A stretch of 64,000 bases of DNA from Clostridium sulfidigenes (GTDB taxonomy: Bacteria; Bacillota; Clostridia; Clostridiales; Clostridiaceae), in NCBI RefSeq assembly GCF_000732635.1, contig NZ_JPMD01000004.1, positions 1 to 64,000 of the forward strand, written 5' to 3'. The notes beneath the pieces are model-generated. The model saw only the letters and a list, made by a program, of their open reading frames with translations, had not been told where the DNA came from and ran no database searches. Positions 33,371-42,765 of the stretch are shown here, piece by piece. Position 1 is the stretch's first letter. Each line of letters opens with the position of its first letter. The translations under genes and the position numbers were made by a program.

Positions 33371-33459
33371 TGTTAATAATTACATTATTTTACAATGGAA
33401 AGTATATAGTATTTATTGTGGTTATAAAGTATTTTTTAAAAATAGTTAAAGTAAATTGT

Positions 33460-33504
33460 CTTTCTAGTATTTAGTTGAAGGTTAGTACAATTAATACTAG
33501 AAAG
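33460..33504 (+). repeat. 12-bp inverted repeat in the intergenic region
   Basis: CTTTCTAGTATT (33460-33471) and AATACTAGAAAG (33493-33504) are perfectly complementary around a 21-base loop. A further perfect hairpin TTAATAAATC/GATTTATTAA follows at 33631-33654. No T-run follows the first on the plus strand, so the role is unclear. Confidence 0.45.
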
Positions 33505-33681
33505 CTTTTATTATGGAATATACTTAGTATTACTAAACATGAAGAATATTAATATAAACATATTTTCATAAACATAAGGTATATTCAAAGGTTCATTATG
33601 AAAAAAAAATCATGAAAATATAAAAAAAATTTAATAAATCTATTGATTTATTAATAAAAAAAATATAGAATAATATTGTTT

Positions 33682-33715
33682 GTTTAGTAAATGTAAACTT
33701 AAGGTTTAGTATAAT
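33682..33715 (+). promoter_or_regulatory. Promoter with tandem GTTTAGTA repeats
   Basis: GTTTAGTA occurs at 33682-33689 and 33704-33711, 22 bp apart (two helical turns), the second abutting TATAAT (33710-33715). An inverted copy (TACTAAAC) occurs near 33531. It lies just upstream of the XRE-cupin regulator, so an autoregulatory site is possible. Confidence 0.5.
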
Positions 33716-33736
33716 ACATAAGATTGAGGTGGAATC

Positions 33737-34276
33737 GTGCAAATTGGAGAGAAGATTAAAAGTCTTAGAATCGAAAAACAGTTAACACAAGAAGAACTTG
33801 CAAACAGATGTGAATTATCCAAGGGGTTCATCTCACAAATAGAGAATGATCTCACATCTCCATCTATTGCAACACTTATGGACATTCTTCAGATACTAGG
33901 CACAAATTTAAATGAATTCTTTAGTGAGAAGATTAATGAAAGAGTTAAGTTTACAAATGACGATATGTTTGAAACTGAGGATGAAGATCTAAAGTATAGA
34001 TTAAAGTGGCTAGTACCAGATGCTCAAAAAAATCAGATGGAGCCTATAATGCTCACATTAGAACCAAATGGAAAATACAAAGAAGAAACTCCTCATGAGG
34101 GAGAGGAATTTGGACTTGTGCTTCATGGTATTGTAAACCTGCATTTAGGAGATAAGGTATATAAAATACGTAAGGGAGAAAGCTTTTATTTTAAGCCAAA
34201 GTCTAATCATTATATTTCAAATACAGGAAAAACTGAAGCGACAGTAATATGGGTAAGTACACCACCGTCATTTTAA
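33737..34276 (+). CDS. XRE-cupin transcriptional regulator (PuuR-like)
   Basis: 179 aa. An XRE helix-turn-helix spans residues about 6-60 (IKSLRIEKQLTQEELANRCELSKGFISQIENDLTSPSIATLMDIL). A cupin fold spans about 105-178 (HEGEEFGLVLHGIVNLHLGD, RKGESFYFKPKSNHYISN). Such regulators control polyamine uptake or degradation, and potABCD follows directly. GTG start 33737 after GAGGTGG. Confidence 0.88.
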   Translation: MQIGEKIKSLRIEKQLTQEELANRCELSKGFISQIENDLTSPSIATLMDILQILGTNLNEFFSEKINERVKFTNDDMFETEDEDLKYRLKWLVPDAQKNQMEPIMLTLEPNGKYKEETPHEGEEFGLVLHGIVNLHLGDKVYKIRKGESFYFKPKSNHYISNTGKTEATVIWVSTPPSF

Positions 34277-34339
34277 GTAGACAGATTTAATAAGGTGACA
34301 CAAAAGTATAATTAGCATTATGTTATAAAAGAGGTGTTT

Positions 34340-35389
34340 ATGTTGGGTGATAATATAATTGAAATTAAAGGTATATCTAAAACCTTTGAAGACAACAAAG
34401 TTTTAGACAATATAACTTTAGGGATAAAAAAGAATGAGTTTATAACATTACTTGGTCCAAGTGGCTGTGGTAAAACTACTACATTAAAAATCTTAGCAGG
34501 TTTTGAAACTTGCGATGAAGGTGAAGTTATATTTGAAGATAAGAAAATCAATGACTTACCTCCATATGAAAGACAGATTAATACAGTGTTTCAAAAATAT
34601 GCACTATTTCCTCACATGAATGTATATGAAAACATAGCTTTTGGATTAAAAATAAAAAAACTTTCTAAAAGCGAAATTGATAAAAAAGTAAATGAAGTTT
34701 TGAAATTAGTAGATCTTAAGGGCTTTGAAAAAAGAAAAATTGAATCTCTAAGCGGTGGTCAGCAACAAAGAGTAGCTATAGCAAGAGCTATTGTTAATGA
34801 GCCAAAGGTATTACTTCTTGATGAGCCTTTAGGTGCTCTTGACTTAAAGCTTAGAAAAGAAATGCAAATAGAGCTTAAAAGAATACAAAAGCAATTGGGA
34901 ATTACTTTTGTATTTGTAACCCACGATCAAGAAGAAGCACTAACTATGTCTGATACTGTGGTAGTAATGAACAAGGGAGTGATTCAACAAATGGGTACTC
35001 CGGAAGATATATATAATGAACCTGAGAATAAGTTTGTAGCTAGGTTTATAGGAGAAAGCAATATTACGGACGGAATAATGTTAGAAGACTTTAAGGTTAA
35101 ATTCTGTGGACGTATATTTGAATGTGTTGATAAAGGCTTTGATAAAGATGAAGATATAGATGTGGTAATAAGACCAGAGGATATAAAAATAGTAAATAAA
35201 GAAGAAGGAAACTTAAAAGGGATAGTAAAATCTTCTGTATTTAAAGGAGTTCACTATGAATTAGAAGTAGAGGAAGAGAGTATGAACTTTATTCTTCATA
35301 ATACTAAAAACTTTTCTATAGGTACAGAAATCGGAATGGATATTTATCCAGAAGACATTCACATAATGAAAAAGTCAGGAGAAGCGTAG
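34340..35389 (+). CDS. potA: Spermidine/putrescine ABC transporter ATPase PotA
   Basis: 349 aa. Walker [10 protein letters not shown] near residue 38, signature [14 protein letters not shown] near 134, Walker [13 protein letters not shown]-terminal TOBE region ([18 protein letters not shown]). It powers polyamine import with PotBC and PotD. The start was set at ATG 34340; GTG 34334 overlaps the ribosome binding site AAGAGGTG. The stop lies one base before potB. Confidence 0.93.
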   Translation: MLGDNIIEIKGISKTFEDNKVLDNITLGIKKNEFITLLGPSGCGKTTTLKILAGFETCDEGEVIFEDKKINDLPPYERQINTVFQKYALFPHMNVYENIAFGLKIKKLSKSEIDKKVNEVLKLVDLKGFEKRKIESLSGGQQQRVAIARAIVNEPKVLLLDEPLGALDLKLRKEMQIELKRIQKQLGITFVFVTHDQEEALTMSDTVVVMNKGVIQQMGTPEDIYNEPENKFVARFIGESNITDGIMLEDFKVKFCGRIFECVDKGFDKDEDIDVVIRPEDIKIVNKEEGNLKGIVKSSVFKGVHYELEVEEESMNFILHNTKNFSIGTEIGMDIYPEDIHIMKKSGEA

Positions 35390-35390
35390 A

Positions 35391-36227
35391 ATGAAAAAGA
35401 AATCATATTTAGCTTATCCTTATGTATTGTGGAGCTCCTTGTTTATAATAGTACCTCTTCTTCTAATAGTATTTTTTAGCTTTACAGAAAAAGTGAGCGG
35501 AAGCTACCAATTCTCTATAAATAATTTTAAAAGATTAATGGATCCTTTATATATAAAGGTATTTACTAGATCTATTAGCTTAGCATTACAATCAACAATT
35601 TTATGTTTAGTAATGGGATATCCCATTGCGTATATGATATCAAGAAAACCAGAGAATAAACGTGGAATGCTTATAATGTTATTTATTCTTCCAATGTGGA
35701 TGAATTTCTTGCTTAGAACCTATGCATGGCTTGCAATTCTAGGAAAGAATGGTTTGCTTAATAACTTACTTAATATCATTGGGTTAAACTCAGTAGATAT
35801 ACTATATACAAATGGTGCAGTACTTCTTGGAATGGTGTATAACTTTCTTCCATTTATGGTACTACCAATATATACATCTCTATTAAAGATGGATCAAGAT
35901 TTAGTTAATGCTGCTTATGATTTGGGAGCTGGAAAAATTACAGCTTTTATGAAGATAATTTTTCCTTTAAGTATACCAGGAGTTATCTCAGGAATAACTA
36001 TGGTATTTATGCCAGCGGTATCTACCTTTGTAATCTCGCAACTTTTAGGTGGTGGAAAGCACATGCTCATAGGAAATTTAATTGAGCAGCAGTTTACTTC
36101 TGTTGGAGATTGGAACTTTGGTTCTGCAATATCTATCCTTATGATGATATTAATTTTATTAGCTATGGGATTAACCTCTAAGTTTTCAGATGATGATGAA
36201 AAAGGAGGAGGTAGAGTATTATGGTAA
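35391..36227 (+). CDS. potB: Spermidine/putrescine ABC transporter permease PotB
   Basis: 278 aa, about six membrane helices, starting KKKSYLAYPYVLWSSLFIIVPLLLIVFFSF. The cytoplasmic EAA-like loop that contacts PotA reads LVNAAYDLGAGKITAFMKIIFPLSIPGVISG near residue 175. Start ATG 35391 after AGGAGAAG. Its end overlaps potC by seven bases. Confidence 0.93.
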   Translation: MKKKSYLAYPYVLWSSLFIIVPLLLIVFFSFTEKVSGSYQFSINNFKRLMDPLYIKVFTRSISLALQSTILCLVMGYPIAYMISRKPENKRGMLIMLFILPMWMNFLLRTYAWLAILGKNGLLNNLLNIIGLNSVDILYTNGAVLLGMVYNFLPFMVLPIYTSLLKMDQDLVNAAYDLGAGKITAFMKIIFPLSIPGVISGITMVFMPAVSTFVISQLLGGGKHMLIGNLIEQQFTSVGDWNFGSAISILMMILILLAMGLTSKFSDDDEKGGGRVLW

Positions 36228-37003
36228 AAGCAAAAAAAATATTTTCAAATATATATTTGATTTTAATATTTATATTTTTATATGCTCCTATTTTTGCCCT
36301 AGCACTATTTTCTTTTAATGATTCAAAATCTATGGCTAGATGGCAAGGGTTTACTTTTAAGTGGTATCAGCAATTGTTTAATAATGATAGAATAATTTCA
36401 GCTCTAATAACCACTGTAGTAGTAGCAATATTGGCATCTGCAATAGCTACAGTCATAGGAACAATAAGCGCTATAGGGATAGACAGAATGAGAGGGCCTA
36501 AAAAGGCAATGCTTCTCAATATAAACTATCTACCTGTATTAAATCCTGATATAGTAACAGCAATAGGTCTTATGATACTTTTTATATTTTTTAATATGAA
36601 GTTAGGGTTTTTAACTATGTTACTAGCACACATAACTTTTAATATACCATATGTAGTTTTATCTGTATTGCCAAAGTTAAAACAGCTTCCAGACAATGTA
36701 GAAGAAGCTGCTATGGATTTAGGTGCAAAACCTATTTATACCCTTAGAAAGGTAATACTTCCACAGATAAAACCAGGTATAATTTCAGGCTTTTTAATTG
36801 CCTTTACTATGTCTATAGATGACTTTATTATAAGTTTTTTTAACACTGGAAATGGAGTGACTAACTTATCAATTGAGGTTTATTCTATGGCAAAGAGAGG
36901 TATTAAACCAGAGATTAATGCACTGACTACATTAATGTTTATAACAGTATTAATACTATTATTATTATCTAACAGAAAGCAAGCAATGGTAGGGAAGGAG
37001 TAA
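36221..37003 (+). CDS. potC: Spermidine/putrescine ABC transporter permease PotC
   Basis: 260 aa, six membrane helices. The EAA loop is VEEAAMDLGAKPIYTLRKVILPQIKPGIISG near residue 162, and YDFxxSFF-like DDFIISFFNTG follows, typical of PotC. Ribosome binding site GGAGGAGG lies within the end of potB. Four bases separate its stop from the potD start. Confidence 0.93.
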   Translation: MVKAKKIFSNIYLILIFIFLYAPIFALALFSFNDSKSMARWQGFTFKWYQQLFNNDRIISALITTVVVAILASAIATVIGTISAIGIDRMRGPKKAMLLNINYLPVLNPDIVTAIGLMILFIFFNMKLGFLTMLLAHITFNIPYVVLSVLPKLKQLPDNVEEAAMDLGAKPIYTLRKVILPQIKPGIISGFLIAFTMSIDDFIISFFNTGNGVTNLSIEVYSMAKRGIKPEINALTTLMFITVLILLLLSNRKQAMVGKE

Positions 37004-37007
37004 TAAG

Positions 37008-38058
37008 ATGAAAAGATTAAAAAAAAATTATAGCTCTAGTATGTACAGGGGTAATGGTGACAGCTATGCTTACAGGTTGTGGAACAAAATCCTCTGGTGA
37101 TGTTTTAAATATTTATAACGTTGGAGATTATATAGATGAATCTCTAATAGAAAAATTTGAAGAAGAAACTGGTATAAAGGTAGTATATGAAACCTACGAT
37201 ACCAATGAAATCATGTATCAAAAGATAAAGAGTGGTGGATCAAAATATGATTTAATAGTTCCATCAGACTATATGATTGAAAAGATGAAGGATGAGAAAT
37301 TAATCCAGAAGATAGATTATTCTAATATTCCTAACTATAAAAATATAGATGAAAGCTTTAAAAAGCCTAGCTATGATGAAAATGATGAATATAGTGTACC
37401 TTATTTCTGGGGAACTTTTGGTATTCTTTATAACAAAAATATGGTAAGTGATCCTGTAGATAGTTGGGACATTTTATGGAATGAGAAATACTCTGGAGAA
37501 ATCCTAATGCTGGATTCAGTTAGAGATACTATGGCTATTGCCTTAATGAAGCTAGGATATTCTCAAAATAGCATAAATGAAAAAGAACTAGATAAAGCTA
37601 AGGCTGAATTAATAGCTCAAAGGCCTTTAGTTCGTGCTTATGTTAATGATGAAGGTAAAGATAGACTTTTAGGAGAAGAAGCTGCTATGGGAATAGTTTA
37701 TTCTGGAGATGCAGTAACTCTTATGGATCAAAATGAAAATCTAGCCTATGGAATCCCTAAAACAGGTACAAATAAGTGGGTAGACGCGCTATGCATACCA
37801 ACAGATGCAGAAAATAAAGATTATGCAGAGAAATTTATAAACTTTATGTTAGAGCCGGAAAATGCTGTCCAAAACATAGATTATATAGGATATTCTACAC
37901 CAAATAAAGCAGCTCTTGAAATGCTTTCACAAGATGTTAAATCTAACCCAGTAGCTTATCCAGATAAGACTCTTCTTGATAAATGTGAATCATTCATAGA
38001 CCTTGGTGACAACATTAAGCTTTATGATGAAAGATGGATTGAAATAAAATCTAAATAG
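37008..38058 (+). CDS. potD: Spermidine/putrescine-binding lipoprotein PotD, frameshift at an A9 run
   Basis: ATG 37008 after AAGGAG begins MKRLKK but, as given, reads into a wrong frame at nine A (37019-37027). With eight A, the leader becomes MKRLKKIIALVCTGVMVTAM followed by LTGCG, a perfect lipoprotein signal with Cys as the lipid anchor. The remaining frame (from 37054 on) is intact, with the family blocks LNIYNVGDYIDESLIEKFEEETGIKVVYETYDTNE, VPYFWGTFGILYN and MGIVYSGDAV. So the natural gene is probably functional, or slips, and the extra A may be an error. It binds polyamines outside the membrane for PotABC. Confidence 0.87.
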
Positions 38059-38063
38059 TATAA

Positions 38064-38106
38064 AAATAGTAGCTAACCTATTTATGGTGAGCTACTATTT
38101 TTTATA
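38064..38106 (+). terminator. Terminator of the potABCD operon
   Basis: AAATAGTAGCT (38064-38074) pairs with AGCTACTATTT (38090-38100), followed by T-rich DNA. Confidence 0.85.
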
Positions 38107-38185
38107 TCATAATGAAAATTCATTAAAGTTTTTGTTAAATTTAATAGACTTTACACAAATATAATTTGATTAGGGAGGAATTTTT

Positions 38186-38269
38186 ATGTATCGAGTACAA
38201 TTTTATTGTATAATATATATAAAGGCAACTAAAATTGGTAAAAAGTTTAGTTATAATAATTTTATTTAA
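38186..38269 (+). CDS. Possible 27-residue leader peptide
   Basis: AGGGAGGA (38172-38179) precedes ATG 38186, opening a 27-residue frame (begins MYRVQFYCIIYIKA, ends KKFSYNNFI) that stops at 38267-38269. It ends 28 bp before the antiporter start. The ribosome binding site is strong, but the peptide has no recognisable family and its codon use reflects AT-rich DNA, so it may be chance. Confidence 0.3.
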   Translation: MYRVQFYCIIYIKATKIGKKFSYNNFI

Positions 38270-38297
38270 AATAAACAATATAAATTAAGGAGGTAAT

Positions 38298-39728
38298 ATG
38301 CTTGAGTTAATGATTATATGTGGATTAGTATTACTAATTTGCATAACATCCAGTAAAGTATTATATAAGTTTGGTGTACCAATGCTGCTTATATTCATCA
38401 TTTTAGGAATGTTATTTGGCTCAGATGGTGTAGTAGGAATATATTTTGATAATTATGAGCTTACAAGAGAATTATGTTCCTTTGGGTTGGTATTTATAAT
38501 GTTCTATGGTGGGTTTGGTACCAATTGGAAAGAAGCTAAACCTGTTGCAAGAGAATCCATTTTAATGTCTACATTTGGAGTAATAATCACATCAGGATTG
38601 ACAGGATTATTCTGTTATTTTGTCCTTAAAACAAGTCTTTTAGAAGGGTTGCTAATAGGCTCCATAGTTGGGTCTACAGATGCAGCATCAGTATTTTCTA
38701 TATTACGTTCACAGAAATTAAACTTAAAAGGAGAAATTGCTTCTATACTAGAGGTTGAAAGTGGAAGTAATGACCCTATTGCATATATGCTAACATTAAT
38801 AGTTTTAACATTAATGAATAATGGGGGGATCAGCTCAATAGTACCTATAGTAATTGGACAAATTATTTTTGGTATATTAATTGGGGTGATATTATCTAAG
38901 CTAACGGTCTATATAATGAGAAATGCAAATTTTGAAGTAGATGGATTTTATACAATATTCATAACGGCAATTGCTATTTTATCTTATGCATTAAGTGAAT
39001 GGGTAGGCGGTAATGGATATTTAAGTGTTTATATAGCTGGTATTGTCATTGGAAATAGCAAAATTCCACACAAGAGAAGCTTAGTTCATTTCTTTGATGG
39101 AGTATCGTGGATAATGCAAATTATGCTATTTTTTGTATTAGGTTTATTAGCATTCCCTTCTGAATTACCAAGTGTTATAGGGAGCTCTATTTTAATATCA
39201 ATATTTATGATAATAATTGCACGTCCAATCGCAACCTTTGGTGTTTTAAGTTGGTTTAAGATACCATTTAAACAACAGTTGTTTGTTTCTTGGGTAGGTT
39301 TAAGAGGGGCAGCTTCAATTGTTTTTGCAATATATGCAATAACATCAGGGATACCATTAGAAAATGATATATTTCATATAATATTTTTTATAGCTTTATT
39401 ATCAGTAGCTATTCAAGGAACATTAATCCCTAAAGTAGCTAGAAAGTTAGATTTAGTAGATGATACAAAAACAGTATTAAAAACATTTACCGACTATCAA
39501 GAAGATAGGTCTACAACATTAATAGAGTATAATGTTGATTCTAAGAGTAGTTGGAAAGAAAAGACTATAATGGAAGCGGATATTCCAGAGGAGATACTTA
39601 TTGTAATGATAAAAAGAGATAGTGAAATAATAGTTCCAAAAGGCTCTACACTAATTAAGCAAGGTGATATATTAGTTTTAAGTGGAAATAATATAGAATA
39701 TTTATTAGAAAGAAATGCTGGAGCGTAA
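38298..39728 (+). CDS. Potassium/proton antiporter with TrkA_C domain (NhaP2-like)
   Basis: 476 aa. About 11-12 membrane helices of the CPA1/2 fold (GVPMLLIFIILGMLFGSDG, GSIVGSTDAASVFSIL with the S/TDA ion site, GLRGAASIVFAIYA). A C-terminal TrkA_C domain (about residues 405-476, IPEEILIVMIKRDSEIIVPKGSTLIKQGDILVLSG) suggests ligand control, possibly by a nucleotide. Similar proteins export K+ or Na+. Start ATG 38298 after AAGGAGG. Its terminator is at 39736. Confidence 0.87.
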   Translation: MLELMIICGLVLLICITSSKVLYKFGVPMLLIFIILGMLFGSDGVVGIYFDNYELTRELCSFGLVFIMFYGGFGTNWKEAKPVARESILMSTFGVIITSGLTGLFCYFVLKTSLLEGLLIGSIVGSTDAASVFSILRSQKLNLKGEIASILEVESGSNDPIAYMLTLIVLTLMNNGGISSIVPIVIGQIIFGILIGVILSKLTVYIMRNANFEVDGFYTIFITAIAILSYALSEWVGGNGYLSVYIAGIVIGNSKIPHKRSLVHFFDGVSWIMQIMLFFVLGLLAFPSELPSVIGSSILISIFMIIIARPIATFGVLSWFKIPFKQQLFVSWVGLRGAASIVFAIYAITSGIPLENDIFHIIFFIALLSVAIQGTLIPKVARKLDLVDDTKTVLKTFTDYQEDRSTTLIEYNVDSKSSWKEKTIMEADIPEEILIVMIKRDSEIIVPKGSTLIKQGDILVLSGNNIEYLLERNAGA

Positions 39729-39735
39729 ATTTTGT

Positions 39736-39774
39736 CCAAAGTGGCTATAGAACTTATAGTCACTTTGGTTTTGA
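39736..39774 (+). terminator. Intrinsic terminator
   Basis: CCAAAGTG plus CTATA (39736-39749) pair with TATAG plus CACTTTGG (39755-39768), one mismatch, then T-rich. Confidence 0.75.
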
Positions 39775-39841
39775 TATTTATATGAGGGTTAATATAGTTA
39801 TGAATTATTTTATTCTTAGATATTGTATTTTGAGTAAAATA

Positions 39842-39869
39842 TTGCATATAAATAAATTAGCGCTATAAT
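39842..39869 (+). promoter_or_regulatory. Probable promoter of the glycine cleavage operon
   Basis: TTGCAT (39842-39847) and TATAAT (39864-39869), 16-bp spacing, 39 bp before gcvT. No glycine riboswitch consensus is seen in the 140 bp upstream. Confidence 0.55.
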
Positions 39870-39908
39870 AGACTTATATACATTATTTTAATTTAAGGAG
39901 GGAGTTAA

Positions 39909-41015
39909 TTGGACAATTTAAAAGTTACTCCTTTAAGAGGAGAATATGAGAAGAATGGTGGGAAAATTGTAGAGTTTGCTGGATATGAATTACCTACTCA
40001 ATTTAAGGGGATTCTACATGAACATGAAACCGTAAGAGAAAGAGCAGGTTTGTTTGATGTTTCTCATATGGGTGAAGTACTAGTAAAGGGAAAGGATGCT
40101 GAAAAATTTGTTAACTATCTTTTAACAAATGATGTGAAAACACTAAAAAATGGAGATGTTATATACAGTTTCATGTGTTATCCAAATGGTGGTGTTGTAG
40201 ATGACTTACTAGCTTATAAATTTTCAGAAGATTATTATTATTTAGTTGTAAATGCAAGCAATAAAGAAAAAGACTTTAAATGGATGTTAGATAACAAAGG
40301 TAATTTTGAGATAACCATTGAAGATATTTCTGATAGTGTAGCTCAATTAGCACTTCAAGGGCCAAAAGCTCAAGAAGTATTACAAAAATTAACACAACTT
40401 AATTTATCAGAGATAGGATTTTTCCAGTTTAAAGATGATATAGACATATGTAATAAAAAAGTTTTAATTTCAAGAACAGGATACACTGGTGAAGATGGCT
40501 TTGAAATATATGCAAAACCTGAGGATGTAGTAGTCTTATGGAGAGAAATACTTAAAGCTGGAGAAAATGAAGGTGTTGAACCTATTGGACTTGGCGCTAG
40601 AGATACACTAAGATTTGAAGCTACACTTCCATTGTATGGAAATGAAATGGATGAAACTATAACTCCATTAGAAATGGGTTTTGGATTTTTTGTGAAACTT
40701 AATAAAGAAAATTTTATTGGTAAAAATGTTTTAATAAAACAAAAGGAAAATGGAGTAACCAGAAAATTAGTAGGATATGAATTGATAGATAGAGGTATAG
40801 GAAGACATGGTTATATAGTAATTAAGGATAATGAAGAAATAGGACATGTAACCACTGGATATATGTCTCCTACCTTAAACAAAACAATAGGATTTGCGTT
40901 AATTGATGCTAAGTACGCAGCATTAGGTACAGAAATTTTTATAAAAGTTAGAAATAAAGAATTAAAGGCAATGGTTGTCAATAAAAAGTTTTATAGTAAA
41001 AAAACTCAAAAATAA
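39909..41015 (+). CDS. gcvT: Aminomethyltransferase, glycine cleavage T protein
   Basis: 368 aa. The family start LKVTPLRGEYEKNGGKIVEFAGYELPTQF and folate-site blocks (VSHMGEV, GDVIYSFMCYPNGGVVDDLLAYK, GPKAQEVLQKL, SRTGYTGEDGFEIY) are complete. It moves the methylene group from aminomethyl-lipoyl H protein to tetrahydrofolate, releasing ammonia. TTG start 39909 after AAGGAGGGA. First gene of the gcv operon, followed 12 bp later by gcvH. Confidence 0.95.
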   Translation: MDNLKVTPLRGEYEKNGGKIVEFAGYELPTQFKGILHEHETVRERAGLFDVSHMGEVLVKGKDAEKFVNYLLTNDVKTLKNGDVIYSFMCYPNGGVVDDLLAYKFSEDYYYLVVNASNKEKDFKWMLDNKGNFEITIEDISDSVAQLALQGPKAQEVLQKLTQLNLSEIGFFQFKDDIDICNKKVLISRTGYTGEDGFEIYAKPEDVVVLWREILKAGENEGVEPIGLGARDTLRFEATLPLYGNEMDETITPLEMGFGFFVKLNKENFIGKNVLIKQKENGVTRKLVGYELIDRGIGRHGYIVIKDNEEIGHVTTGYMSPTLNKTIGFALIDAKYAALGTEIFIKVRNKELKAMVVNKKFYSKKTQK

Positions 41016-41027
41016 GGGGGATTAATC

Positions 41028-41423
41028 ATGTTAGTATTGGAAAATTTATTATATACAAAGAATCATGAATGGATAAGAGTAGAGGAAGATAAAGCTTATA
41101 TAGGAGTTACAGATTGTGCACAAAAATTATTAGGGGATATAGTTTTTGTAGATTTACCATCAGAAGATGATGAGTTTTCTAAGGGAGAAGCTTTTTCAAC
41201 AATTGAATCTGTTAAAGCTGCTGAAGATATTTTCATGCCTGCAAGTGGTAATGTACTACAAGTTAATGAAGAGTTAACTGATAATCCTATTCTAGTAAAT
41301 GAAAATGCATATGATGCTTGGATGATTTGTGTAGAGTTATCAAATAAAGATGATTTAAAAGATTTATTAAAAGCTGAAGAGTATGAAGAATTATGTAAAG
41401 ACCTATGTAAAGAAGGTGAATAA
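41028..41423 (+). CDS. gcvH: Glycine cleavage H protein
   Basis: 131 aa. The lipoylated lysine lies in [12 protein letters not shown] near residue 64; flanking GDIVFVDLP and [15 protein letters not shown] are standard. It carries the aminomethyl group between P, T and L proteins. LplA, encoded 4.4 kb downstream in the same group, is the likely lipoylating enzyme. A slightly longer acidic C-terminal tail ([10 protein letters not shown]) with two extra cysteines is present. ATG 41028 after AAGGGGGAT. Confidence 0.95.
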   Translation: MLVLENLLYTKNHEWIRVEEDKAYIGVTDCAQKLLGDIVFVDLPSEDDEFSKGEAFSTIESVKAAEDIFMPASGNVLQVNEELTDNPILVNENAYDAWMICVELSNKDDLKDLLKAEEYEELCKDLCKEGE

Positions 41424-41424
41424 T

Positions 41425-42765
41425 ATGTTTCCTTATATTCCTATTACAGAAAGAGAAAAAAATCAAATGCTTGATTTTATTTCTGTAAAATCAATAGAGG
41501 ATTTATTTAAAGATATTCCGGATAATTTAAAATTAAATAGAGAATTAAACATTGATAAAGGTTTATCTGAGTTAGAAGTTGAGAAAATAATGACTAACTT
41601 AGCTAATAAAAATAAATCTATAGAAGATTTTATTTGTTTTTTAGGTGCAGGCATGTATGATCATTATGTTCCTTCTATATGTAAACATTTAACTGGAAGA
41701 ACAGAATTTTATACAGCTTATACTCCATATCAACCTGAAATTAGCCAAGGAACTTTACAAGCAGTTTTTGAGTATCAAACTATGATTTGTAACTTAACAG
41801 GTATGGAAGTTTCAAACTCATCTATGTATGATGGGGCTACAGCAGCAGTAGAAGCTTCTGTAATGGCTATAGAAAATACAAAGAGAAATACCATAATAGT
41901 TTCTAAAACAGTACATCCGGACACAAGACAAGTTTTAAAAACTTATTTAAAATATAAAGGGTACGATTTATTAGAAGTTGATGAAAGTAATGGAGTTACA
42001 GATATTGAGAAGGTAAAATCATTATTAAATAAAGATGTAGCAGGAGTTATTATACAAAGTCCAAACTTCTTTGGAATTATAGAAGAGGTAGAGGAATTAG
42101 AGAAAGATGTCCATTTAAATAAATCTTTACTTATTATGAGTGTGGATCCATTATCTTTAGGTGTTTTAAAAAGCCCTGGTGAACTAGGGGCAGATATAGC
42201 TATAGGGGATGGTCAAAGTCTTGGTGCTAATATTAACTTTGGAGGACCTGGTCTAGGATTTCTAAATACTACTAAAAAGCTTATGAGAAAAATGCCAGGT
42301 AGAATTGTTGGAGAAACTGACGACAGTCATGGTAACAAAGGATATGTATTAACACTTCAAGCAAGAGAACAACATATAAGAAGAGAAAAAGCTACCTCTA
42401 ATATATGTTCTGATCAAACATTAATGGCAATAGGTGCTGCTGTATATATGGCTACCATAGGAAAAGAAGGTATAAAAGAAATAGGAGCTCAATGCATCAA
42501 AAAGTCTCACTATGCTTTTAATCAATTAATAGAGAGTGGTAAATATAAGCCATTATTCAATAAACCATTTTTTAAGGAGTTTGCAGTGAAATCTGATACT
42601 TGCTTATGTGAAATAAATAACAAATTACTAGATAATAATATTTTAGGCGGATATATTTTAGAAGAAGATTACCCTCAATATAAGAATTCTATGTTACTTT
42701 GTGTAACAGAAAAAAGATCGAAGGATGAAATAGACAAATTAGTTAAAGTGATGGAGGAGATATAA
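41425..42765 (+). CDS. gcvPA: Glycine dehydrogenase (decarboxylating) subunit 1
   Basis: 446 aa. Pairs with GcvPB as a two-subunit P protein. Blocks include [48 protein letters not shown] and the alpha-subunit pattern [12 protein letters not shown]. The start was set at ATG 41425, one base after the gcvH stop, with AGAAGGTG upstream; the longer frame overlaps gcvH. It cooperates in glycine decarboxylation; the PLP lysine is on the other subunit. Confidence 0.94.
   Translation: MFPYIPITEREKNQMLDFISVKSIEDLFKDIPDNLKLNRELNIDKGLSELEVEKIMTNLANKNKSIEDFICFLGAGMYDHYVPSICKHLTGRTEFYTAYTPYQPEISQGTLQAVFEYQTMICNLTGMEVSNSSMYDGATAAVEASVMAIENTKRNTIIVSKTVHPDTRQVLKTYLKYKGYDLLEVDESNGVTDIEKVKSLLNKDVAGVIIQSPNFFGIIEEVEELEKDVHLNKSLLIMSVDPLSLGVLKSPGELGADIAIGDGQSLGANINFGGPGLGFLNTTKKLMRKMPGRIVGETDDSHGNKGYVLTLQAREQHIRREKATSNICSDQTLMAIGAAVYMATIGKEGIKEIGAQCIKKSHYAFNQLIESGKYKPLFNKPFFKEFAVKSDTCLCEINNKLLDNNILGGYILEEDYPQYKNSMLLCVTEKRSKDEIDKLVKVMEEI

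Noticed and set aside
33202..33736. Chromosomal replication origin
   Set aside because: DnaA-like boxes exist, but dnaA, dnaN, rnpA or parAB genes are absent, so oriC is not supported.
41383..41424. Upstream extension of gcvPA
   Set aside because: It overlaps the end of gcvH; ATG 41425 matches the family start MFPYIP.
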